In this document: positions 1 to 6,915 of the stretch, piece by piece
How positions within the stretch are numbered: position 1 is the stretch's first letter
Layout of the letters: each line of letters opens with the position of its first letter
Source: Actinomycetota bacterium
Lineage (GTDB): Bacteria > Actinomycetota > Actinomycetes > S36-B12
Length of the DNA: 64,000 bases
Reading direction: 5' to 3'
NCBI GenBank assembly: GCA_947449035.1
Contig: CANFQC010000006.1
Span: 1 to 64,000 of the forward strand
Position numbers and translations under genes: made by a program
Notes under the pieces: generated by a model
What the model was told of the DNA's origin: nothing
What the model saw: only the letters and a program-made list of their open reading frames with translations
Database searches by the model: none

Positions 1-324
1 AGGCGTCGGGCGCTTGAGTGCCTTGCCGGCGAAGGTGCGCGCGAGCTTGATCTTGTCGCCTGTCGTGACGTGATCCAGCGGCATGGGGTAGAGGCGTTGA
101 AGTGCGGCGTAGGCATCGCCGTGGATCTCGAGGTCACCTGCGACATAGGCGCGTGCCAGCCCAAGTTGGTTGGGCGACGAGGCGATGTACTCGACGGCGC
201 GTGGGGTGCGCACCTCGAGGGTCACCGCTGGGTCGGCCGGGCCCGAGGTGGATCCGTCGTACGCAATGAAACCGACGCCGCGTTCCGCCGGGACAATGAG
301 GGAGAAGGCTTCCGCCAGCTTCAT
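1..324 (-). CDS. tmsB: TmsB/Cfa-like SAM-dependent fatty-acyl methyltransferase, N-terminal part only
   Basis: Reading leftwards from an ATG at 324 gives 108 codons open to the window edge, beginning MKLAEAFSLIVPAERGVGF. The motif LARAYVAGDLEIHGD is the N-terminal signature of the cyclopropane-fatty-acid synthase family, which methylates double bonds of phospholipid acyl chains using SAM. The ATG overlaps the TGA of the upstream FAD oxidoreductase (ATGA), so the two are translationally coupled. This pairing is the known arrangement of tmsA–tmsB (bfaA–bfaB; ufaA1/Rv0449c-like in mycobacteria), in which the methyltransferase makes a 10-methylene acyl chain and the oxidoreductase reduces it. The SAM-binding and catalytic part lies outside the window, so plain cyclopropane synthase cannot be excluded from this fragment alone. 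Confidence 0.82.
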   Translation of the reverse strand, partial: MKLAEAFSLIVPAERGVGFIAYDGSTSGPADPAVTLEVRTPRAVEYIASSPNQLGLARAYVAGDLEIHGDAYAALQRLYPMPLDHVTTGDKIKLARTFAGKALKRPTP

Positions 325-1754
325 CGCCGCTCAACCACCTTTTCGTAAAGACCGAGCAGCCTGCCTGCCGGATCAAATCGTGCCTTGAGTTCTGCGTAGG
401 TCTTCCCGCCATAGATCGAGAAGAACGACTCACGATCGTAGAACGCCGTGGAGTACAAAGACTTGCGACCGTCCAAAATGGTCACGACTTCTTCAATCCG
501 GCGGTTCACTCGGCCCTCGTCAGGGCTCACGCCCTCAGGGAGGGCCACAGTCGACCAGAAGCCCACATTGACGTAGAGCACCTCCGGATCGAATTCGTAG
601 AGGGGCCAGGTGGCATTCGGGTCCCGTTGCTTGAGCGGGCAGACCCAGACGGGCTCGATGCCGACCTCACGGTGGAAGAAGTCGAGGAACTCGGCGAGGC
701 GGTCTACAGGCACCTCGATGTCCTGCACCACGGGCTCGCGTTGGGGCTGCTTGCGCAGTTTCGCGATCTTTCCCGAGACATCACGCTTGCGATCGAAGGC
801 CACGAGCTTCCAGTAGACGTCACTGCGGAGCTTGCTCTTGGGCCAGATGCGGCGAAGCCAGGTCTTCTGTGCGCCGAAAGCACGCGAGCACCAAAACCAG
901 TCGGTATCCCAGCGCCACAGGTAGTCGTGGATGGTGAGCACATCTTCGCGGCGCTGCTGGATGGAGCGGTAGTAGATGCCCATACCGGTGTAGTCGCTGA
1001 CCGATAGGCCCTTCGGCACGGAGTCGACCATCTCGCCAAGGGTCAGGTACTGCTCGTGGCCGGAGAACACGGTGCCGTCGAGGAAATCGACGCGCACCCC
1101 TTCGTACTCGTACTCGTCGTTCGCACGTGAATCGACAATCTGCGACATGGCTGCCGCCATATCTTCTGCAGTGTCGAAGCGGATGTGACGCAGGTGTACG
1201 TAAGGCTTCACCGGCTCGAGCTCGATCTGAAGGCGCAGTGCGTAGCCCAGTGATCCGTAGGAATTAGGGAAGCCGTAGAAGAGATCGCGATTGGGGTCAT
1301 CGGCAGCGCCGGTTACGGTCAGGATCTCGCCGTTACCGGTGAGGATGTCCATCTCGTTGACGGACTCGTGCGGAACGCCGAAGCGGAAGCTCGCGCTCTC
1401 GATACCCATGCCGGTGACGGCGCCGCCCAAGGTGATGGTGCGCAGCTGCGGTACACACATCGGCATCAGGCCGAAGGGCAAGGTGGCATCGACCAGATGC
1501 TCGTATGTGGTCATGCCCAGTACTTCGGCTGTGCGCGCCTCGGGATCAACGTTGAGCACGCCATCGAAGGCGAGGACATCAAGGCCGGGGGAGGTCGCGG
1601 CGGCGCGCGGACGGAAGAGATTCGAGGTGCGCTTGGCGAGGCGTACAGGTGAATTCGTGGGTAACTCGCGGTACTGCTGCTGAAGTCGCGCTGTAAGGGC
1701 GGCGTACTGCGTACGCCAATCCCGGGCCTCTGTCACGCTCAAAAGGTAGTGCAT
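321..1754 (-). CDS. tmsA: FAD-binding oxidoreductase, TmsA/DHCR24-like (10-methylene fatty acid reductase)
   Basis: The 477-aa protein has an N-terminal FAD_binding_4 (PCMH-type) domain, with the flavin-binding stretch ITLGGAVTGMGIES near residue 110 and NSYGSLGYALRLQ near 165. The C-terminal half resembles delta-24 sterol reductase/FAD-linked oxidases. In tuberculostearic acid synthesis this family reduces the 10-methylene intermediate on a phospholipid acyl chain. It is followed with a 4-bp overlap by the Cfa-like methyltransferase, which supports that role rather than sterol reduction. The gene diverges from 1771 with almost no intergenic space. No clear Shine-Dalgarno is seen before the ATG at 1754; a GTG at 1736 is the alternative start. 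Family assignment is firm, substrate is inferred from the neighbour. Confidence 0.85.
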   Translation of the reverse strand: MHYLLSVTEARDWRTQYAALTARLQQQYRELPTNSPVRLAKRTSNLFRPRAAATSPGLDVLAFDGVLNVDPEARTAEVLGMTTYEHLVDATLPFGLMPMCVPQLRTITLGGAVTGMGIESASFRFGVPHESVNEMDILTGNGEILTVTGAADDPNRDLFYGFPNSYGSLGYALRLQIELEPVKPYVHLRHIRFDTAEDMAAAMSQIVDSRANDEYEYEGVRVDFLDGTVFSGHEQYLTLGEMVDSVPKGLSVSDYTGMGIYYRSIQQRREDVLTIHDYLWRWDTDWFWCSRAFGAQKTWLRRIWPKSKLRSDVYWKLVAFDRKRDVSGKIAKLRKQPQREPVVQDIEVPVDRLAEFLDFFHREVGIEPVWVCPLKQRDPNATWPLYEFDPEVLYVNVGFWSTVALPEGVSPDEGRVNRRIEEVVTILDGRKSLYSTAFYDRESFFSIYGGKTYAELKARFDPAGRLLGLYEKVVERR

Positions 1755-1770
1755 GGGTCATGATGGGCCT

Positions 1771-2403
1771 ATGACGACCGATCGCCCGCCCTCACGACGC
1801 CTGCCCTCATGGATTCCCTGGGTGGCCGGGCTCGCGGCATTTCTCCTCACCCTCGTAGCCGGTGGCGCCTTGGCAGGCGACTGGGTTGCCCGAAATGTCC
1901 AGTTACGGGATCTCGTGGTCGCCATTGAAGGCTCGGAGTCGGCAATGGGGACCGTCCAGGACCAGATCTCGGCTGCCTTCGATGCCTATGCCGCCAAGAA
2001 GAACCCCTCGGATGCCGACAAGGACGCCTTTGACGCCACCTTGTCGAATATCGCTGCTAATGGGGCCTCAAGCATTGCCCTGGCCGGTGACAAGGTCGCC
2101 GCGGTCAAGTTACTGCCCTGGGATGTCGCGATCTGGAACTCCCGACAGGCGTACCTGAACCACAATCTGGCCTGGCAGGAATACCTCTCGGCTGCAGCCC
2201 TGGATCCGATCGAGCTGACCAAGGATCAAGCGGCGATCAACGACACCTTCCTGGTCTTCGAGAAGACCATCACGGCAGCGGTGCCCGACCCTGCGCTCTT
2301 CGACCTGAAGAAGCGGGTGGCTCACCTGTTTATTGAGCAGGCTCCAGCGGATGCTCCTGCTCAGGGGCCGATGCAGGCTGCCGGGCTACATCTGGCTGCC
2401 TAG
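1771..2403 (+). CDS. Single-pass membrane/exported protein of unknown function
   Basis: This 210-aa protein starts MTTDRPPSRRLPSW, followed by one hydrophobic segment (about residues 14–36, WIPWVAGLAAFLLTLVAGGA) and a helical, Ala/Asp-rich, probably extracytoplasmic domain of about 170 residues. I do not recognise the family. An in-frame ATG at 1753 would add six residues (MGHDGP); I prefer 1771 because 1753 overlaps the start of the divergent gene. There is no Shine-Dalgarno, so a leaderless transcript is possible. It ends 24 bp before the convergent ABC ATPase gene. Coding is supported by length and high third-position GC; function is unknown. Confidence 0.7.
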   Translation: MTTDRPPSRRLPSWIPWVAGLAAFLLTLVAGGALAGDWVARNVQLRDLVVAIEGSESAMGTVQDQISAAFDAYAAKKNPSDADKDAFDATLSNIAANGASSIALAGDKVAAVKLLPWDVAIWNSRQAYLNHNLAWQEYLSAAALDPIELTKDQAAINDTFLVFEKTITAAVPDPALFDLKKRVAHLFIEQAPADAPAQGPMQAAGLHLAA

Positions 2404-2427
2404 CAACAGCCCTTTCAGACTGAGCGG

Positions 2428-3069
2428 TCACTCGCATATGTCAGCAAAGCGCACCACATGATCGGCGATCGCCTCCGCCTCAGCCGGGTCGTGGGTGACG
2501 TGCACTGCGGCAACCCCTCGACCACGAAGTAGTTCAGCGACCTCGCGCGCAAGGTGCTGGCGAAGATCTACATCGAGGGCACTGAACGGTTCGTCGAGTA
2601 GCAAGATCGCTGGATTCGGTGCGAGGGCGCGAACTAAGGCAACTCGCTGAGCCTGGCCGCCGCTCAGCTCATCAACGGATCGATCGCCGTAGCCGACGAG
2701 GCCGACCCACTCGAGTAACTCAAGTGCTCGCGCTCGTGCAGCGCTGCGAGAGACTCCCTGGCGCTCGAGACCGTAACCGACATTGCGGGCCACGTCGTAG
2801 TTCGGGAAGAGCAGTGGTTCCTGGAAGACCAAGCCGACCGAGCGCTCATGCGCGGGAATGTGCGTGACGTCGACATCGCCGACAATCACGTGACCACTGA
2901 TGGCTTCGCGAATCCCTGCAATGGTCGAGAGCAGCGTTGACTTACCGCAACCGCTCGGGCCGAGGATGGCCGTGATCGTTCCGGGCTCCACCTCGAGGGT
3001 GATGGGCGTAGATACCCAGCCGTCGTAGCCGACGACGAGGTGATCAGTGCGCAGGGCGTAAGGCACCAT
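2428..3069 (-). CDS. thiQ: Thiamine ABC transporter ATP-binding protein
   Basis: This 213-aa ABC ATPase has Walker A GPSGCGKST, a Q-loop (VFQEPLLF), the signature LSGGQAQRV, Walker B ILLLDEPFSALD and the H-loop HVTHD. It is at the short end for importer ATPases, as ThiQ proteins usually are. I start at the ATG at 3069, which has a strong upstream AAGGAG, rather than the longer frame to 3096. The gene overlaps the end of the permease gene by 26 bp and is last in a three-gene operon headed by a TPP riboswitch. That riboswitch, more than the ATPase sequence itself, is the reason for assigning thiamine (or a derivative) as substrate; alone it could equally energise an iron or molybdate importer. 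Confidence 0.85.
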   Translation of the reverse strand: MVPYALRTDHLVVGYDGWVSTPITLEVEPGTITAILGPSGCGKSTLLSTIAGIREAISGHVIVGDVDVTHIPAHERSVGLVFQEPLLFPNYDVARNVGYGLERQGVSRSAARARALELLEWVGLVGYGDRSVDELSGGQAQRVALVRALAPNPAILLLDEPFSALDVDLRQHLAREVAELLRGRGVAAVHVTHDPAEAEAIADHVVRFADICE

Positions 3070-4651
3070 TTCTCCTTCCGAGTCGGTCGACAACAAGCAC
3101 GAGCACGAGGGTCAGCGCAATCAGGATTAAAGACATCACCGCAGCAACACCATAGGACTGCTCTCCCGGTCGGCTCAGCAGCCGCACAATCTGAATGGGC
3201 ACGGTCGGTGCACCGGTACGTGCGAGGAAGGAAGCCGCGCCGAACTCACCGAGCGAGACTGCACAGGCAAGGCCACCAGCCGCGAGCATGACCGTGCGCA
3301 AAGTCGGGCCGTATGCCGTGAAGAAGGCGCGAGTCGGACGAGCACCAAGAGTTGCCGCGACCTCTCGAGCGCGCGGATCAATTCCGCGAAGTGCCGGCGC
3401 GATGACTGCGACCACGAGTGGAACAGCGACGAGCGAGTGCGCGAGTGGAATGAGCAGGCCGCTGGCGCGAAGATCCACGGGCGGTCGTCCGAAGGCGAGC
3501 AGCATGCCTAAGCCCAAGGTGGCCGCGGAGATTCCGAGCGGAATGATCGCGAATAGTGCAATGAATCGTCCCCAACGATGAGCAAGCACGGCGAGTGCTG
3601 CGCATCCACCGACGAGGCTCGCCACGATTCCGGTGATCAGGGCGAATTGCAGGGACTGAGCTAACGAGGCGACGGGGGAGCCGATGCGAGTTGTCCCCGA
3701 GTCAATGGCATTAATAGAGGTCCACCACTGAGTGGTCAGGCCGGAATTCGATCGTACGGATGCAATCAAGAGCGCGAAAACTGGAAGAAGCACGATGGCG
3801 CAGCTGCACACCGCGATCAGGTGGATTGCAGTGCGAGATGCCCTGTTCGTGGGCATTGATAGGAGTGCGTTTCGCACGGGCTTTTGCTGACCGCGCTTGC
3901 GTGAGGCCACAGCTCCCAAGGCAATCACGATGCAGATCACGATGAGCTGGAGCACGGCGAGGGCAGCAGCAGCCGGAAAGTCGAGCAGCACGGAGGTGCG
4001 GCGAAGAATCTGCGACTCCAGCGTTCGGGTCGAGGAATCGCCGAGGAGCACGATGATGCCGAGCGAGGTGAAACTGAAGATGAAGACAACGACAGAGCTC
4101 GAGATGATCGACGAACGTAGGTAGGGCAACGTGACAGTGCGAAAAACCGTGAGCGGTGTAGCGCCGAGAGTTTGTGCGACTCGCGCATAACGATCATCGT
4201 GTTGTGACCACTGCGAGCCGACAATGCGCACGACAACCGCCAGATTCACGTAGGCGTGCGCAAGTACGACAATGAGGAAGCCTTGAGGAAGTGCCGAGCC
4301 CAGCAGGCTTCGAAAGGCGAGCGCCACGACCACGGTCGGCATCACAAAGGGAACTGTCACTAACGCTTGCGCGAGAGCTCTACCGCGGAAGGAATAACGC
4401 GAGACGACAGCAGCGATGGGCAGCCCGACCGCCAAAGAAAGCACGGTGCTCAGTACGGCCTGGACTGTCGCAAGTGCCGTGATCTGCCAGGTGGAGGCAT
4501 TCGCGAGGATTCGCCAGCCATCGCCGGACCACGTGCGAATGATCAGTACGACCAGCGGCAGTGCCAGGAAGACAAGCAAGAAGGCGAGCGGGATGACCCA
4601 GATCCCACGAAGCCAGCGGGGCGTGTTCAGCGCCCCATCACCTGACCCCAC
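3044..4651 (-). CDS. thiP: Thiamine ABC transporter permease (fused two-domain)
   Basis: The 535-aa integral membrane protein has about twelve hydrophobic segments in two homologous halves. Each half carries an EAA-type loop for ATPase contact: VAQTLGATPLTVFRTVTLP in the first and VAATLGARPTRAFFTAYGP in the second. This duplicated BPD_transp_1 layout is typical of ThiP and of FbpB iron permeases. The gene begins with GTG at 4651, overlapping the binding-protein gene by 25 bp, and overlaps the ATPase gene at its end, so the operon is tightly coupled. The upstream TPP riboswitch indicates thiamine or thiamine phosphate import. Topology is read from hydropathy only. Confidence 0.87.
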   Translation of the reverse strand: MGSGDGALNTPRWLRGIWVIPLAFLLVFLALPLVVLIIRTWSGDGWRILANASTWQITALATVQAVLSTVLSLAVGLPIAAVVSRYSFRGRALAQALVTVPFVMPTVVVALAFRSLLGSALPQGFLIVVLAHAYVNLAVVVRIVGSQWSQHDDRYARVAQTLGATPLTVFRTVTLPYLRSSIISSSVVVFIFSFTSLGIIVLLGDSSTRTLESQILRRTSVLLDFPAAAALAVLQLIVICIVIALGAVASRKRGQQKPVRNALLSMPTNRASRTAIHLIAVCSCAIVLLPVFALLIASVRSNSGLTTQWWTSINAIDSGTTRIGSPVASLAQSLQFALITGIVASLVGGCAALAVLAHRWGRFIALFAIIPLGISAATLGLGMLLAFGRPPVDLRASGLLIPLAHSLVAVPLVVAVIAPALRGIDPRAREVAATLGARPTRAFFTAYGPTLRTVMLAAGGLACAVSLGEFGAASFLARTGAPTVPIQIVRLLSRPGEQSYGVAAVMSLILIALTLVLVLVVDRLGRRNGALRPAH

Positions 4652-5703
4652 TCATCGAGCCACTGCGACTGCTTCTCGGCCACGTCGCGTGCGGGAATCT
4701 GCAGGGGATCCCTCACCGGTGCTGCGAATTCAGCGAAGACCTTCGGCGGGATCACGCCTGCGAGAGCCGGGAAGACAAACATCGACAGGGGTATGTCGGT
4801 CTGTACTGCGGGGGAGAGCAACCAGTTGATTACTGTCTGCGCGCCAGCGCTGTTCTTTGTGCCGGCGAGCACTCCTGCGTACTCAACCTGGCGGTAGCAA
4901 CCGTCAGTGAGCACCGTGCTGTACGGCTTCGTGGGCTTCGGGTCTGCGGCATACACGATCTCGGCGGGCGGGCTGGTGGCGTAGGACACCACGAGTGGGC
5001 GATCGCCGTTTCCGCCGCCGGCGGTGTACGAGCCCTCGTAAGCGTCGGTCCATGAACCGGCTACCTTCACGCCGTTGGAACGCAGCTTGGTCCAGTAGTC
5101 CTGCCATCCGTCGTTAAAGCGAGCAATGGTGGCGAGCATGAAGGCCTGTCCGGGCGAACTCGTGCCGGGATCTTCAACGACGAGCATGTCCTTGTACTCG
5201 GGCTTGGTTAGGTCCTCGAGTCTCTTCGGAGGGGTGATGCTGTTCTTGGCGAACCACGCGGTGTCCATGTTGATGCACACATCGCCATAGTCGATCGGAG
5301 TGACCTTGCCCTCGGATGTGTCATCACGCAGGGTCGGAATGACGTTGCCGAGATTTATCGAGGTGTAACTCTCGAATACCCCTGCATCAATTGCCTTGGA
5401 CACGAGATTGTTGTCGACCCCGAACAGCACGTCACCCGTAGGAGCGCCTGCGGAGAGAATCGCACTTGCGACGACCTGGCCGGCATCTCCACCAGTCGCG
5501 ATTTCCAACGTGATGCCGGTCTTCGCCTTGAGGTCGGCGATCAATGCATCTGAGACTGCGAAGGAATCGTGGGTAATCAGACGCACCGTCGTCGGCCCGG
5601 TAAGTGTGGGAACCGGATCTGCATTGTTGACACCCGCGCAGGCGGTGGCCAGGAAAACGCTGCCCACGGCAGCAGAAGTCAAAACAGGCTTAATAAATGA
5701 CAT
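4627..5703 (-). CDS. thiB: Thiamine ABC transporter substrate-binding lipoprotein
   Basis: The 358-aa protein has a lipoprotein signal peptide: hydrophobic stretch SAAVGSVFLATAC, with the predicted lipidated Cys at 22 of the chosen start. The mature part looks like a type-2 periplasmic binding protein of the TbpA/ThiB group (RLITHDSFAVSDALIADLKAKTG near the mature N-terminus, DVLFGVDNNLVSKAIDAGVF). Three in-frame ATGs lie at 5712, 5709 and 5703. I choose 5703 because the purine-rich GAGGGA formed by the 3' end of the riboswitch sits at a normal ribosome-binding distance from it. It is the first gene of thiB-thiP-thiQ. It captures thiamine or its phosphates outside the membrane. Confidence 0.87.
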   Translation of the reverse strand: MSFIKPVLTSAAVGSVFLATACAGVNNADPVPTLTGPTTVRLITHDSFAVSDALIADLKAKTGITLEIATGGDAGQVVASAILSAGAPTGDVLFGVDNNLVSKAIDAGVFESYTSINLGNVIPTLRDDTSEGKVTPIDYGDVCINMDTAWFAKNSITPPKRLEDLTKPEYKDMLVVEDPGTSSPGQAFMLATIARFNDGWQDYWTKLRSNGVKVAGSWTDAYEGSYTAGGGNGDRPLVVSYATSPPAEIVYAADPKPTKPYSTVLTDGCYRQVEYAGVLAGTKNSAGAQTVINWLLSPAVQTDIPLSMFVFPALAGVIPPKVFAEFAAPVRDPLQIPARDVAEKQSQWLDEWGQVMGR

Positions 5704-5706
5704 CTT

Positions 5707-5812
5707 CATCATCCCTCACGCTGGCATTACCCAGTTCAGGTTCCGTGGGTCGGTGGCAGCGGCCACCCTCTCAGCCCGCCGAACTCGCGAGCTCCCCTGA
5801 CAGCGTCAGGTT
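5707..5812 (-). promoter_or_regulatory. TPP riboswitch (THI element) upstream of thiBPQ
   Basis: Read on the minus strand the segment contains the diagnostic THI-box pieces in order: GGCTGAGAGGGT, a variable P3 stem-loop (GGCCGCTGCC), GACCCACGGAACCTGAACTG, then GGGTAATGCCAGCGTGAGGGA. These are the pyrimidine- and pyrophosphate-sensor halves of the TPP aptamer with the closing P1 strand. The last bases of P1 (GAGGGA) also form the Shine-Dalgarno of thiB. The simplest model, by analogy with other actinobacterial THI elements, is translational: TPP binding stabilises P1 and hides the ribosome-binding site. No U-rich terminator lies between aptamer and start codon. Confidence 0.95.
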
Positions 5813-5828
5813 AGCAGCGGTGTGGGGG

Positions 5829-6023
5829 TCAGTGCGAGCGCAGGTAACGAGCGGTGAAGACCAGAGCGCCGCATGCGAGCAGGAATCCGAGGGCAAAAAT
5901 TGCCGTGAGCACGTCGATACCCTCGGCGTTTGCCCGGACAACCGTGGCGGTCGCGAAGAGCAGGGCCGTAAAGCCCTGCAGGAATAGGGAGAAGCGCAAC
6001 GCGCGCTTGGTCGAGTCATCCAT
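5829..6023 (-). CDS. Small two-helix membrane protein, unknown function
   Basis: The 64-aa product has two hydrophobic segments (about residues 11–29 and 37–58) joined by a short polar loop (VVRANAEGID) and ends in a basic tail (RYLRSH). It lies 13 bp after the DsbA-like gene on the same strand and just before the thiamine operon's riboswitch. I do not recognise a named family. The start codon, compact reading frame and co-orientation make it likely real; it could be an accessory to its upstream neighbour, but nothing in the sequence says so. Confidence 0.6.
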   Translation of the reverse strand: MDDSTKRALRFSLFLQGFTALLFATATVVRANAEGIDVLTAIFALGFLLACGALVFTARYLRSH

Positions 6024-6035
6024 GAAGTCAGATTC

Positions 6036-6668
6036 TCACTCGGCTACTTCGAGCGACTTCTCGATGGTCTGCACGAAGACCTCGAAGGGCTGTGCTCCGG
6101 AGATGCCGTACTTGCGGTCGAAGACGAAGAACGGCACACCGTTCGCGCCGAAGGCCCGCGCGAGCTCGGCATCCGATTCGACCTCCGCGACATAGGCACC
6201 GGAGTCCATGGCAATACGAGCGGCATGGGCATCGAGTCCGGCTTCCGTGACATAGGGCAACAGCTCGTCGAGGGTGAACACCGGTTTGGCATTCTCGAAG
6301 TAAGCCGAGTAGAGCAGCTCGAGGAGTTCCTGAGCCCGTCCTTGTTCCTGGGCCCACAGCAACAGGCGGTGCGCCAGGACCGTGTTTCCACTGATGCCCT
6401 CGAGAAGGCGGTAGTTCAATCCTTCGCCCGCAGCGACCTCGGTGACCTGGCCCATCATCTGCTGGACGCCGGCGTCGTCGAGTCGATACTTCGCGGCGAG
6501 CACGTCGACGGTGCGCTTGCCCTCGGTTGTGGCCGAGGGGTCGAGCTGGAAAGCGCGATGGGTGATGACTGCATCACTCACGCCAGCGGCGACAAGTGCT
6601 CGCTCCAGCCGTCGCTTGCCAATGAAGCACCACGGGCAGACCACGTCAGACCAGATCTCGATGTTCAA
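6036..6668 (-). CDS. DsbA-family (FrnE/2-hydroxychromene-2-carboxylate isomerase-like) thiol oxidoreductase
   Basis: The 210-aa protein starts MNIEIWSDVVCPWCFIGKRRL, with the redox-active CPWC at residues 11–14 immediately after the first strand. A helical insertion and the later GVPFFVFDRKYGISGAQP (cis-Pro loop, near residue 175) complete the thioredoxin fold of the FrnE subgroup. There is no signal peptide, so it acts in the cytoplasm, in disulfide or polyketide-related thiol chemistry. Length matches the family. It precedes the small membrane protein gene. The physiological substrate cannot be read from sequence. Confidence 0.88.
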   Translation of the reverse strand: MNIEIWSDVVCPWCFIGKRRLERALVAAGVSDAVITHRAFQLDPSATTEGKRTVDVLAAKYRLDDAGVQQMMGQVTEVAAGEGLNYRLLEGISGNTVLAHRLLLWAQEQGRAQELLELLYSAYFENAKPVFTLDELLPYVTEAGLDAHAARIAMDSGAYVAEVESDAELARAFGANGVPFFVFDRKYGISGAQPFEVFVQTIEKSLEVAE

Positions 6669-6915
6669 CGCTTCTCAATTCGCATCGTGGCCCGATAAGC
6701 CTCGGGGGATTCCGAGGTGAAATAGGCCCTGATGGAAGGGTACGGCCTCATGGATTTCAGTATCACGGCTCACTCCCGTAACATCGAAGGGTCGCTGCGC
6801 CGCAGTGGCACACCATGAGGTCGATCACGAATCGGCCCGCCAGCGAGTCTTGGCACAACTGAGGTCGAACGCGGACCACTTTCGAGACGCGCACGATGTC
6901 TCGATTGGAATAGTT

